Assembly: GCA_013002425.1 (NCBI GenBank)
Contig: JABDJQ010000620.1
Span: 1 to 5,914 of the forward strand
Direction: 5' to 3'
Source of the DNA: Gemmatimonadota bacterium
Lineage (GTDB): Bacteria > Orphanbacterota > Orphanbacteria > Orphanbacterales > Orphanbacteraceae
Length of the DNA: 5,914 nt
Under the pieces are notes generated by a model. The model was not told where the DNA came from. It did no database searches and was given only the letters and a program-made list of their open reading frames with translations. A program made the translations under genes and the position numbers. Each line of letters opens with the position of its first letter. The first letter of the stretch is position 1. Positions 1 to 5,914 of the stretch are shown here, one piece after another.

Positions 1-827
1 CCCTCCCAGAGCGACGGCAGTACGAACAGGTCGAGTTCGGCCAGGAACCCGGGAACGTCGTCGATGCGCTTCAGGATCTTCACTCGATCGCCCAGGCCGG
101 CCGATTCGATCGCGCTTCGTATGAGGGCGGACTCCGAGCCTTCGCCGACGATGCAGAGCTCCGCGTCGAGACCGGCGTGGCGGGCGCGCGCGAACGCATC
201 GACGAGCGCGGTCATGTTCTTCTGCCGTTCCAGTCGCCCGATCGCGCCGATCCGAAACGGAACGTGACCCGAGAAGTGCCTGCCTGCGCTTGCCGGGACG
301 CGCGGCCGTGCGAAAGGAGCCACATCCACGCCGTTCGGGATCGTGACGACGCGCGCCGGGTCGACGCCCCAGAAACCGGTCAGCGAACGCCGCACGGCAT
401 TCGAAACGGCGATCACATGGTCGTCGTAGCGTGAAAGCACGCGCTTCGCGAGCCTGTCGCGAAGCCCCGCCTCTTCGATGCGGACATGTTCGGTTGCAAT
501 GACACGCACGCCGGCTTTCCGGGCGCCGCGGCCCGCGTGCCGGTCCGAGAGCGGCCATGTGCGATGGATATGCACGAGGTCGGGCGCGTACTCACGCACG
601 AGTTCCGTGAACGCGCTCGCGTCGGCGCGGCGCGCGATCTCGGGAAACGCGCGGCCGCCCAGTCCCCGCCGCGCGATCTCGTCCGCCAGGATCGTGTTCC
701 CGGGATGATGGATCGCCCGCACATCGCATCCTGCTTTCGCGAACGCGGTCGCGAGCGAGAGCATGACCTGCTCCGCGCCGCCGAATGTGCGGCCGCTCGA
801 AACATACAGGATACGGTGTGCAGTCAT
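1..827 (-). CDS. GT4-family glycosyltransferase, 3' end cut by window
   Basis: Partial gene reading off the left edge; 275 codons plus two bases are present. It should transfer a sugar from a nucleotide donor to a lipid-linked acceptor on the cytoplasmic side of the inner membrane, as GT4 enzymes of polysaccharide loci do. Visible motifs, by residue, are GGAE at 16-19 in the N-terminal Rossmann half, DLVHIH at 83-88, VSNAV at 141-145, IPNGVD at 163-168, GRLERQKN at 197-204 and VGEGSE at 227-232. LPSLWE follows at 270-275, where the window ends exactly on the first Glu of the expected EX7E donor-binding motif. Family members are usually 350-400 residues, so about 100 C-terminal residues lie outside. 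The ATG at 827-825 directly abuts the TAA of the oxidoreductase gene with no intervening base and no clear Shine-Dalgarno, which suggests translational coupling. Family assignment is secure; sugar and linkage cannot be told. Confidence 0.93.
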   Translation of the reverse strand, partial: MTAHRILYVSSGRTFGGAEQVMLSLATAFAKAGCDVRAIHHPGNTILADEIARRGLGGRAFPEIARRADASAFTELVREYAPDLVHIHRTWPLSDRHAGRGARKAGVRVIATEHVRIEEAGLRDRLAKRVLSRYDDHVIAVSNAVRRSLTGFWGVDPARVVTIPNGVDVAPFARPRVPASAGRHFSGHVPFRIGAIGRLERQKNMTALVDAFARARHAGLDAELCIVGEGSESALIRSAIESAGLGDRVKILKRIDDVPGFLAELDLFVLPSLWE

Positions 828-1838
828 TTATGAGAGTGAGATCCGGGCGCCCTGCTTCTTGATCGACTCACAGGCAGCTTCGATGACGCGGACCACCGAA
901 CGTCCCTCTTCCCCCGTGGCGCGTTCCGCGCGACCCGTTTCGATCGCCTTCAGAAACTCCTGGGCCTCCGCTTTCAGCGGCTCCCGGTCGTCCAGTTTCG
1001 GCGTGAAGATGTCGCCGAAGCGATACGCGAGATGAAACTCGCCGAACGTTTCGTAGTGCGGCTGCACGTCGACGCCCTTGTCGTAGATGCGGATCTTTTC
1101 GAGCTGTTCGACGTCGTCGTATACGACCATCTTCTTGCTGCCGACGAACGTGGTGCGCCTGATCTTGCACGGGTCGAGCCAGCTGACGTGCAGGTTCGCC
1201 ATCTTGCCGTTCGGATAGTGAAGCGTCAGAAACGCGACATCCTCGACGCCGTTCTGAATGTAGTCGCGGCCGTGCGCGGAGACGCTCGTCGGATCCGAAT
1301 CGAAAATGAAGTTCAGGATCGATATGTCGTGCGGCGCGAGATCCCAGATGACGTTGATGTCTTCCTGAAAGATCCCGAGATTGACGCGGGTCGAATTCAC
1401 GTAGTGCACGTCGCCCATTTCGCCCTTGTTCAGCAGATCCTTGACCTTGTTGACCGCGGCGGTGAAGAGAAAAGTATGACCGACCATCAGGGCGACCTTC
1501 TTCTCTTTCGCGGTGGCGATCAGGTCGTCCGCTTCCTCGACCGAGGCGCAGATCGGCTTTTCGATCAGCGTGGCCTTCCCCGCTTCGAGGCATTTCTTCG
1601 CGATCGGATGATGCGTGCGTACGGGAGTGGCAACCACCACGCCGTCGACGTCGGGATCCTGGAAGATATCGTTCATGTCCGTCGTGGTCGTCACGTGCGG
1701 ATAGAGGAGTTTCATCTTGTCGAGGCGATCCTGATTCAGATCACAGACGTATTTGACCTGGGATCCGGGCATCTGCGTGAAGATCCGAACGAAGTTCGGC
1801 CCCCAGTATCCGCACCCGATCACGGCAATGTTGTGCAT
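828..1838 (-). CDS. Gfo/Idh/MocA family NAD(P)-dependent nucleotide-sugar oxidoreductase
   Basis: Complete gene of 336 residues, a normal length for the family. The N-terminal Rossmann domain (about 1-120) opens with the dinucleotide-binding GCGYWG at 8-13. ATPVRTHH follows at 70-77, and the family's EKP signature is at 93-95 with Lys94 as the likely catalytic lysine. The C-terminal alpha/beta substrate domain carries WDLAPHD at 165-171, where Asp166 and His170 match the family's D-x-x-x-H active-site pattern. By family knowledge it oxidises or reduces a ring hydroxyl of a sugar, in polysaccharide loci often a UDP-sugar at C3 (as WbpB/WlbA do). Its company with a DegT aminotransferase suggests it makes the keto-sugar for amination; this is inference. 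The ATG at 1838 is preceded by GAAAGGA (1844-1850) with five bases of spacing, a good ribosome binding site. It starts 14 bases after the phosphoglycosyltransferase stop, and its own TAA abuts the next ATG. The exact substrate is unknown. Confidence 0.95.
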   Translation of the reverse strand: MHNIAVIGCGYWGPNFVRIFTQMPGSQVKYVCDLNQDRLDKMKLLYPHVTTTTDMNDIFQDPDVDGVVVATPVRTHHPIAKKCLEAGKATLIEKPICASVEEADDLIATAKEKKVALMVGHTFLFTAAVNKVKDLLNKGEMGDVHYVNSTRVNLGIFQEDINVIWDLAPHDISILNFIFDSDPTSVSAHGRDYIQNGVEDVAFLTLHYPNGKMANLHVSWLDPCKIRRTTFVGSKKMVVYDDVEQLEKIRIYDKGVDVQPHYETFGEFHLAYRFGDIFTPKLDDREPLKAEAQEFLKAIETGRAERATGEEGRSVVRVIEAACESIKKQGARISLS

Positions 1839-1843
1839 TGGTG

Positions 1844-1850
1844 TCCTTTC
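1844..1850 (-). promoter_or_regulatory. Ribosome binding site of the oxidoreductase gene
   Basis: On the minus strand this reads GAAAGGA, five bases before the ATG at 1838. It lies within the 14-base gap after the TAA of the phosphoglycosyltransferase, so the two genes are almost certainly co-transcribed. It fixes the start, since the GxGxxG dinucleotide-binding motif begins only seven residues later. Confidence 0.7.
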
Positions 1851-1852
1851 AC

Positions 1853-3340
1853 TTAATAAGCGCCCTTCCCGAACAGTATAACCGGGACGGTGCGCAACAT
1901 GATCTCAAAATCCAGCTTCAAGGACCAGTGATCGATGTAATAGAGGTCGAGAAGCACCATTTCGTTGAACGGCACGCTGCTCCGCCCGCTCACCTGCCAG
2001 AGTCCGGTGAGGCCGGGTTTCGCGTCGAGGCGCCGCCGGTGCCACTCTTTGTAGTATTGCAATTCATACAGAATCGGGGGGCGCGGCCCTACCAGGCTCA
2101 TCTCCCCCTTCACGACGTTGAAGAGCTGCGGCAGTTCGTCGAGCGAAGTCTTACGCAGAATCCAGCCGATTCCGGTCACGCGCGGATCGCGTTTCATCTT
2201 GTAAACGGGCGTGTCGGCTTCGGACTCCGCAGTTGCCTTGGCCTCGCCGGAAACGAAGTTCTTCGCGTAGTCACGGTGCACCGCGTCGTCCATGTCCGTC
2301 CGCATCGAGCGGAATTTGTAGAAGTTGAACGGCCTTCCGCCCTGTCCCGCCCGCGTCTGCCTGAAGAGAACCGGGCCCGGCCCGCCGATCGTCTTGATGA
2401 GAATCGCGAGCACGAGAAAGAGCGGCGCGAGCACGATCAGAAGCACACCCGCGGTCGTCGCGTCGAACAGTCGTTTCATCAGGAAGTGAAAACCCGTCAT
2501 CGGCGTATCGCGAACGGCGAGTGTCGGCACGCCGTCGATCCGTTCGATCGCGCCTTCCGACGCGAACATGTGGAACTGATCCGAGATCATCTTGACCGGC
2601 ACTTTCGATCGCATGCAGCGCGAGATCAGATCGATCAGCTCGTTCTGCCCCGGTCTGTGCACGGCGACGAACACGCGTTCGATATTGAGCCGCGCCACGG
2701 TGTCCTCGATGTTATCGACGGTGCCGAGGATGCGAACATCTTCGATCTTCGTACCCTGCTTCGCGGGATCGTCGTCGAGAAAACCGACGACGTCGTACAC
2801 GTGGTCCTTCGTATGACGCACGAGATGCAGGAACTGCGTGCCCGTTTCGCCGGCGCCCACGATCAGGATGCGGCATCGGAAGGGATCCTTCGCGATGCGC
2901 GTCAGAAAGAGCCCGCGATAGAGAAAGACGCGCGTTCCCGTGAGCAGCGTGATCGCCAGGACCCACGCGACGAGCAGCACGAGTCGCCGCTCCAGGAAGT
3001 AGTCGAACTTCGTAAGGAAGGCGAGGAAGAGAACGAGCAGAACGCCGAGGTTCACGGAGTTGAAGATGCCGACCATCTGATCGAAGACCGACAGATACAC
3101 CTCGCGCCGGTAGAGGCCGTGCGCGCTCATGATCATCACCCAGACGAGGCAGACCGCGCCGAGCGAAAGGAAATGGTACGACTCGAGCGGAATGGTCCGC
3201 AGGAAGAAGCCGGACTGCAGCCGGAACCAGTAGGCAAACAGGAAACTGGCGGCGACCACGATCATATCGCTCAGGACGAGCAGGAGTGCGCGGTTCCGCG
3301 AACGGCGACTCCGTAACGATGCGAGTTTGGAATCCAACAT
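1853..3340 (-). CDS. Polyprenyl-phosphate sugar-1-phosphate transferase (WcaJ/WbaP-type initiating phosphoglycosyltransferase)
   Basis: Complete gene of 495 residues, the usual length of polytopic phosphoglycosyltransferases. The enzyme moves a sugar-1-phosphate from a UDP-sugar to undecaprenyl phosphate and so starts a polysaccharide repeat unit at the inner membrane. Four hydrophobic helices lie near 18-38, 56-76, 94-110 and 119-141. A central nucleotide-binding-like domain follows, with LIVGAGETG at 159-167 and VVGFLDDD at 184-191. After KRLFD at 289-293 comes the re-entrant or membrane helix (about 295-317). The catalytic domain has FRQTRAGQ at 326-333, FYKFRSM at 340-346, SLDELPQLFNV at 399-409 (Asp401-Glu402 as the catalytic pair), MSLVGPRPP at 414-422, and PGLTGLWQVSGR at 442-453. 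The stretch 350-380 is a hydrophilic insertion between the FRSM and DPRVTG blocks. The ATG at 3340 has only a weak, close GGAG, but it leaves a short basic N-terminus before the first helix, as expected. The sugar (glucose, galactose, N-acetylhexosamine or other) cannot be read from the motifs. Confidence 0.96.
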   Translation of the reverse strand: MLDSKLASLRSRRSRNRALLLVLSDMIVVAASFLFAYWFRLQSGFFLRTIPLESYHFLSLGAVCLVWVMIMSAHGLYRREVYLSVFDQMVGIFNSVNLGVLLVLFLAFLTKFDYFLERRLVLLVAWVLAITLLTGTRVFLYRGLFLTRIAKDPFRCRILIVGAGETGTQFLHLVRHTKDHVYDVVGFLDDDPAKQGTKIEDVRILGTVDNIEDTVARLNIERVFVAVHRPGQNELIDLISRCMRSKVPVKMISDQFHMFASEGAIERIDGVPTLAVRDTPMTGFHFLMKRLFDATTAGVLLIVLAPLFLVLAILIKTIGGPGPVLFRQTRAGQGGRPFNFYKFRSMRTDMDDAVHRDYAKNFVSGEAKATAESEADTPVYKMKRDPRVTGIGWILRKTSLDELPQLFNVVKGEMSLVGPRPPILYELQYYKEWHRRRLDAKPGLTGLWQVSGRSSVPFNEMVLLDLYYIDHWSLKLDFEIMLRTVPVILFGKGAY

Positions 3341-3371
3341 GGTCTCCGCGCAAGGGATCAGTGCCGGTCTG

Positions 3372-4469
3372 CTACAGGAGCGATCCGAGCGTATCGACGA
3401 CGTGGTCGATCTGGTCCTTCGTCAGTTCCGGAAAAATGGGCAGAGAGAGCTGCGTGGCCGCGCTCTTCTCGGCAACAGGGAAATCTCCCTTCGCGTAGCC
3501 GCGGTCGGCATACGCCTCCTGCAGATGCAGCGGAATCGGATAGTGGATTCCGGCGGCAATGCCCTTCGCCTCGAGTCCCTCACGCAGCCGGTCTCTCTCT
3601 TCGTGAAACACGGAGAAGATGTGATAGACGTGGCGCGAGTCTTTCGCCTCCTGATTCACTTCGATCGGAAGAGAAGCCAGGCGTTCGCGGTAGCGGGATG
3701 CCGCCGCGCGACGCGCTTCGGTCCACTTCTGAATGTACCCCAGCTTCACGTGCAGAATGGCGGCCTGAATCCCGTCGAGCCGGTAGTTGTACCCTTCGAG
3801 ATTGTGCTCGTACTTGCCCGAGCGCCCGTGGTCGATCAGCTGCGCGGCCTTCTTCGCGAGCGCCTCGTCGTTCGTGACCAGAGCGCCGGCGTCGCCGTAC
3901 GCGCCGAGGTTCTTGCCCGGGTAGAAACTGTAGGTCGAAGCGAGACAGAGCTCGCCCATCTTCTTACCGTTGTATGTCGCGCAATGTCCCTGCGCGGAGT
4001 CGGCGATCACGAGCAGGTCGTGCTTTTTCGCGATCGCGAGGATCGGGTCCATGTCGGCAGGCTGGCCGTAGAGATGGACCGGCACGATCGCCTTCGTTTT
4101 CGGCGTGATGGCCGCTTCGATCTTCGCGGGATCCATGTTGTGGCGGAGCGGCTCGATATCGACGAACCGGAACTTCGCGCCGCACTGGCTGATGGATTCG
4201 GCCGTCGCGATGAACGTGTTCGGCACGGTGATGACTTCATCGCCGGGGCCGACCCCGGCGGCTTCGAGCGCGACGTGAAGCGAAGACGTACCGGAACTCG
4301 TTCCCACGGCGAAGCGGGCGCCTTCCATGCGGGCGAACGCTTCTTCGAAATCCTTGACCGGCTTGCCGCCGATGAACGCGGTGTTGTCGAGAATCCCCTG
4401 CACAGCTTCGGCAACTTCGTCACGAATGCCTGCGTACTGCGACTTGAGGTCGACGAACGGAATATTCAT
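3372..4469 (-). CDS. DegT/DnrJ/EryC1/StrS-family PLP-dependent sugar aminotransferase
   Basis: Complete gene of 365 residues, typical for the family. It should transfer an amino group, normally from glutamate, to a keto group on a nucleotide-activated sugar in the cytoplasm, using PLP. The family N-terminus IPFVDLKSQY is at 3-12. GTSSGTSSLH at 56-65 supplies phosphate-binding residues, and GDEVITVPNTF is at 76-86. Asp157 in IADSAQGH should contact the PLP pyridine nitrogen. SFYPGKNLGAYGDAGAL at 181-197 contains the Schiff-base lysine Lys186. YNYRLDGIQAAIL at 227-239 and GIHYPIPLHLQ at 307-317 are further hallmarks. The last motif and overall likeness point to the C3-aminotransferase side of the family (WbpE, FdtB, DesV) rather than C4 enzymes, which is an inference from remembered sequences. 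The start is firmly set by an AAGGAGA ribosome binding site. It is the first gene after the intergenic promoter region and ends 31 bases before the phosphoglycosyltransferase. No truncation or missing catalytic residue is seen. Confidence 0.96.
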   Translation of the reverse strand: MNIPFVDLKSQYAGIRDEVAEAVQGILDNTAFIGGKPVKDFEEAFARMEGARFAVGTSSGTSSLHVALEAAGVGPGDEVITVPNTFIATAESISQCGAKFRFVDIEPLRHNMDPAKIEAAITPKTKAIVPVHLYGQPADMDPILAIAKKHDLLVIADSAQGHCATYNGKKMGELCLASTYSFYPGKNLGAYGDAGALVTNDEALAKKAAQLIDHGRSGKYEHNLEGYNYRLDGIQAAILHVKLGYIQKWTEARRAAASRYRERLASLPIEVNQEAKDSRHVYHIFSVFHEERDRLREGLEAKGIAAGIHYPIPLHLQEAYADRGYAKGDFPVAEKSAATQLSLPIFPELTKDQIDHVVDTLGSLL

Positions 4470-4472
4470 TTC

Positions 4473-4479
4473 TCTCCTT
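4473..4479 (-). promoter_or_regulatory. Strong ribosome binding site of the aminotransferase gene
   Basis: The minus strand reads AAGGAGA followed three bases later by the ATG at 4469. It is the strongest Shine-Dalgarno in the window. This fits a gene that opens a new transcript and is not translated by coupling. Confidence 0.8.
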
Positions 4480-4485
4480 AAAATA

Positions 4486-4496
4486 CGGGCGTCCCG
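4486..4496 (-). other. Small GC hairpin just upstream of the ribosome binding site
   Basis: The minus strand reads CGGG-ACG-CCCG, a four-pair stem with a three-base loop, followed at once by TATTTT and then the AAGGAGA ribosome binding site. The shape recalls an intrinsic terminator or attenuator. The stem is too short for a convincing terminator and the T run is broken, so it may be only a minor leader structure or chance. Confidence 0.2.
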
Positions 4497-4515
4497 ATTG
4501 CACAGGTCATGTAAA

Positions 4516-4544
4516 AGTGTATGACGCGTTGCGATTCGCGTAAA
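4516..4544 (-). promoter_or_regulatory. Candidate sigma70-type promoter for the aminotransferase-led operon
   Basis: On the minus strand a -35-like TTTACG (4539-4544) and a -10-like TACACT (4516-4521) are separated by exactly 17 bases; each matches four of six consensus positions. The transcript would start near 4509, leaving a leader of about 40 bases before the ATG at 4469. The site sits in the 126-base gap at 4470-4595, the only gap in the window longer than 31 bases and clearly more AT-rich than the flanking genes. The rest of the gap (4545-4595) shows nothing I can name; I see no convincing terminator for the upstream membrane-protein gene, so read-through is possible. Short boxes like these occur by chance, hence the modest confidence. 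Confidence 0.4.
4524..4541. repeat. Inverted repeat ACGCG-N8-CGCGT within the candidate promoter
   Basis: A perfect five-base inverted repeat with an eight-base centre (TTGCGATT on the plus strand) fills the spacer of the candidate promoter and touches its -35 box. A nested GCG-ATT-CGC occupies 4531-4539. Its placement would suit a repressor or activator site. CG-rich short palindromes are common in GC-rich DNA, so an operator role is only a possibility. Confidence 0.25.
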
Positions 4545-4595
4545 CCCTCTCTGTCGTTCCTCTTTTCGGACGGGATTCCGGATTTCTGGAGAGTT

Positions 4596-5914
4596 TCAGG
4601 GCCGTATCTCCAGTTCTCCGACGGTGATACCGCTGAACGAATCCTCTTCGCGGAGGAAGTCGCTCCAGTGATAGACCTGAATGTGCGCGTGCGGCCGCAG
4701 CAGCGCTTCCACGTCGTACCGGCCCGGCGCCATGCGCGCCGGGACCCGGATCGCGATCGAATCGACGAGAATCGCGTTCGGACGCCAGAGAAAGGCGGGC
4801 AGGCTCCCGCGTACGAGGTTTCGGCTTGTCCGCGCCCGGAAGAGCCTCCCGTCGCGGGTCTGCCTCCATTTCCGGGTCAGCTTGCCGATCGGAGAATCGC
4901 GATCGATCGCCCCCGGCTCGCGGCTGTCGAGTCGCAGGTAGAGCCTTTCCGGGATCGGGCCGATCTCCCCCTCTCCCCGCGTCCAGTAGAGAACGAGCGG
5001 AACCGTGTCACCGGGCGACACCGTCGTCGCGCCGAGCGAGGCCGCCAGCAGTCGAATGCCGGCCGGACTCGCGTTCGGAGCGATCCTCACGGCATCCGCG
5101 GGAAGGGCGGACACCTCGGGGGTACCGCTAGTCCGCGCTTCCGTGACATTCGGCTCCGGCGGCGGCGCGTCCTTCACGATCCGGAACACGTGGCAGCGAT
5201 CCGTGTCCGCGATCTCTTCGTAGCGGCCGGGATCGTTTCTGAACTTCGCGAGCGTCGCCTCGTACAGTGCGGGATCGATCCCGCCGTAGAAGAGAACGAC
5301 CGGCCTCTCGAAACGAAAGTTCAGCACCAGATAATCCGCGTCCTGACGCCGGATCGCGTCCCACGTTTCGCGCGCGCTCGTGAACGGTGAAAAGATGCGA
5401 ACCGCGTCCTGAAGACGAGCGGGAGCGGTCGGGTCCGCCGGTGAGGAGTGTTGCGCGAGAAGCGTCGTCACCTTGTGCGACGTGAACGCCGGGATCATGT
5501 ACGAAGTCAGCGGATCGGACGCGATCCGCGAGCCTGCGGGCAATGCGTTCATGAACCCGACCAGATCGCGCCAGGTCTCCACACGCCATTCGGCGCGCGG
5601 CGTCGTACGCATCCATTGCAGCTTGCGCCAGTCCTCCTGCCGGTCGCCGAGGGTGAGCGTACCGAGAAATACGAGCAGCGCCGCGATCCCCGCTCCCTTC
5701 GCGAGCGCCGTGCTCCGCCCGCCCGGCGCGCGGTCGCGAAACCAGTATCCGAGCAGCGCCCCCCAGACGAGGGCGTATCCCCCGAACCATGCGAGACGGG
5801 CGACGAGATACCCCGCGATCTTCGCGAGCACGGGAACGAGAAGGGGATTGAAGATGAGAAGGAGCGGGCCGATCGTCACCGCGCCCGCGAAGAACACGCC
5901 CTCCTCTTTCCATA
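4596..5914 (-). CDS. Membrane protein C-terminal part, GT-C/PMT-like glycosyltransferase relative (5' end cut)
   Basis: The open frame runs off the right edge; 438 residues are present up to the TGA at 4596. The fragment begins in the membrane part, with helices near 7-33, 40-58 and 72-89, and FNPLLVPVLAK at 21-31 in the first loop/helix. A soluble domain (about 108-250) follows, with SRIASDPLTSYMIPAF at 128-143, a pattern I associate with the post-membrane domain of large PMT/GT39-like proteins, and DADYLVLNF at 191-199. A proline-rich linker (about 248-275) leads to a beta-rich terminal domain (about 275-436) with SPGDTVPLVLYW at 299-310 and APGRYDVEALL at 395-405. Such proteins use polyprenyl-phosphate sugars on the outer face of the inner membrane. 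The catalytic N-terminal half is outside the window, so the activity is inferred from resemblance. A GTG at 5897 could be misread as the start, but coding continues upstream of it. The gene probably belongs to the same locus but a separate transcript, given the 126-base gap after it. Confidence 0.8.
   Translation of the reverse strand, partial: WKEEGVFFAGAVTIGPLLLIFNPLLVPVLAKIAGYLVARLAWFGGYALVWGALLGYWFRDRAPGGRSTALAKGAGIAALLVFLGTLTLGDRQEDWRKLQWMRTTPRAEWRVETWRDLVGFMNALPAGSRIASDPLTSYMIPAFTSHKVTTLLAQHSSPADPTAPARLQDAVRIFSPFTSARETWDAIRRQDADYLVLNFRFERPVVLFYGGIDPALYEATLAKFRNDPGRYEEIADTDRCHVFRIVKDAPPPEPNVTEARTSGTPEVSALPADAVRIAPNASPAGIRLLAASLGATTVSPGDTVPLVLYWTRGEGEIGPIPERLYLRLDSREPGAIDRDSPIGKLTRKWRQTRDGRLFRARTSRNLVRGSLPAFLWRPNAILVDSIAIRVPARMAPGRYDVEALLRPHAHIQVYHWSDFLREEDSFSGITVGELEIRP

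Noticed and set aside
413..805. 130-codon minus-strand frame within the GT4 gene
   Set aside because: It is an off-frame shadow rich in Arg and Ser. The correct frame starts at 827 and gives a clean GT4 sequence to the window edge.
1032..1856. 274-codon plus-strand open frame opposite the oxidoreductase
   Set aside because: It is again in codon register with the true gene; the open frame follows from its codon choice.
1838..3316. 492-codon open frame on the plus strand opposite the phosphoglycosyltransferase
   Set aside because: It is in exact codon register with the real minus-strand gene, so it stays open only because that gene avoids TTA, CTA and TCA codons. Its translation is rich in His, Arg, Asp and Glu with no recognisable motif, while the minus-strand product has every family motif.
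3327..4481. 384-codon plus-strand open frame opposite the aminotransferase
   Set aside because: It is a codon-register mirror of the aminotransferase gene, with low-complexity Arg/Val/Asp-rich translation and no motifs.
4553..4595. Possible terminator after the membrane-protein gene
   Set aside because: Only a four-pair CGGA/TCCG stem with a short A/G-rich tail is found; there is no T run on the minus strand, so I do not call a terminator.
4507..4869. 120-codon minus-strand frame running from the membrane-protein gene into the intergenic gap
   Set aside because: It is mostly an off-frame shadow with basic, low-complexity translation, has no motifs, and would overlap the candidate promoter.
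4521..5390. 289-codon plus-strand open frame opposite the membrane-protein gene
   Set aside because: It is in codon register with the minus-strand gene and its translation is Arg-rich. The minus-strand frame has membrane helices and recognisable domain motifs.
5895..5905. GTG at 5897 with an AGGAGG sequence as a possible true start of the membrane protein
   Set aside because: The AGGAGG-like stretch is only two bases from the GTG, the frame stays open to the window edge, and the remaining protein would lack the large membrane core expected of such proteins.
5128..5913. 261-codon minus-strand frame beginning with ATG at 5913
   Set aside because: It is an off-frame, Arg-rich shadow of the membrane-protein gene, whose correct frame shows helices and conserved blocks.

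Overview
This window lies inside a surface-polysaccharide (exopolysaccharide, capsule or O-antigen type) biosynthesis locus of a GC-rich bacterium (roughly 60% GC by eye). All five protein-coding genes run on the minus strand, so the biological reading order is from high to low coordinates. Two genes are cut by the window edges. I see no rRNA, tRNA, CRISPR array, insertion sequence or phage gene. The sequence does not name the organism. GC content, codon choice and gene types fit many GC-rich Gram-negative or uncultured phyla, and I do not assign one.

In transcription order the layout is as follows. (1) Positions 5914 to 4596 hold the C-terminal part of a large membrane protein: three membrane helices, then two soluble parts. 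It resembles the C-terminal region of GT-C/PMT-like membrane glycosyltransferases. (2) Positions 4595 to 4470 form the only sizeable intergenic gap. It is visibly more AT-rich than the genes and contains a plausible sigma70-type promoter, an inverted repeat in the promoter spacer, and a strong ribosome binding site. (3) Positions 4469 to 3372 encode a complete PLP-dependent nucleotide-sugar aminotransferase of the DegT/DnrJ/EryC1/StrS family. (4) Positions 3340 to 1853 encode a complete polytopic polyprenyl-phosphate sugar-1-phosphate transferase (WcaJ/WbaP type). (5) Positions 1838 to 828 encode a complete Gfo/Idh/MocA NAD(P)-dependent sugar oxidoreductase. (6) From position 827 off the left edge runs a GT4 (GT-B fold) glycosyltransferase, cut at the first glutamate of its EX7E motif.

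The four genes from 4469 leftward are packed with gaps of 31, 14 and 0 bases and probably form one operon. The inferred logic is this. The Gfo/Idh enzyme oxidises a nucleotide-activated sugar to a keto-sugar, and the DegT-family enzyme aminates the keto group, most likely at C3. The phosphoglycosyltransferase loads the first sugar-1-phosphate onto undecaprenyl phosphate at the inner membrane, and the GT4 enzyme extends the lipid-linked chain. The upstream membrane protein may add or modify a sugar on the periplasmic side. The enzyme families are well supported by motifs; the actual sugar and polymer are not determined.

I found no convincing undescribed system. The points most worth checking are the promoter/inverted-repeat region at 4510-4545, the keto-sugar amination pair with no acetyltransferase in view, and the poorly characterised two-part C-terminal region of the membrane protein.
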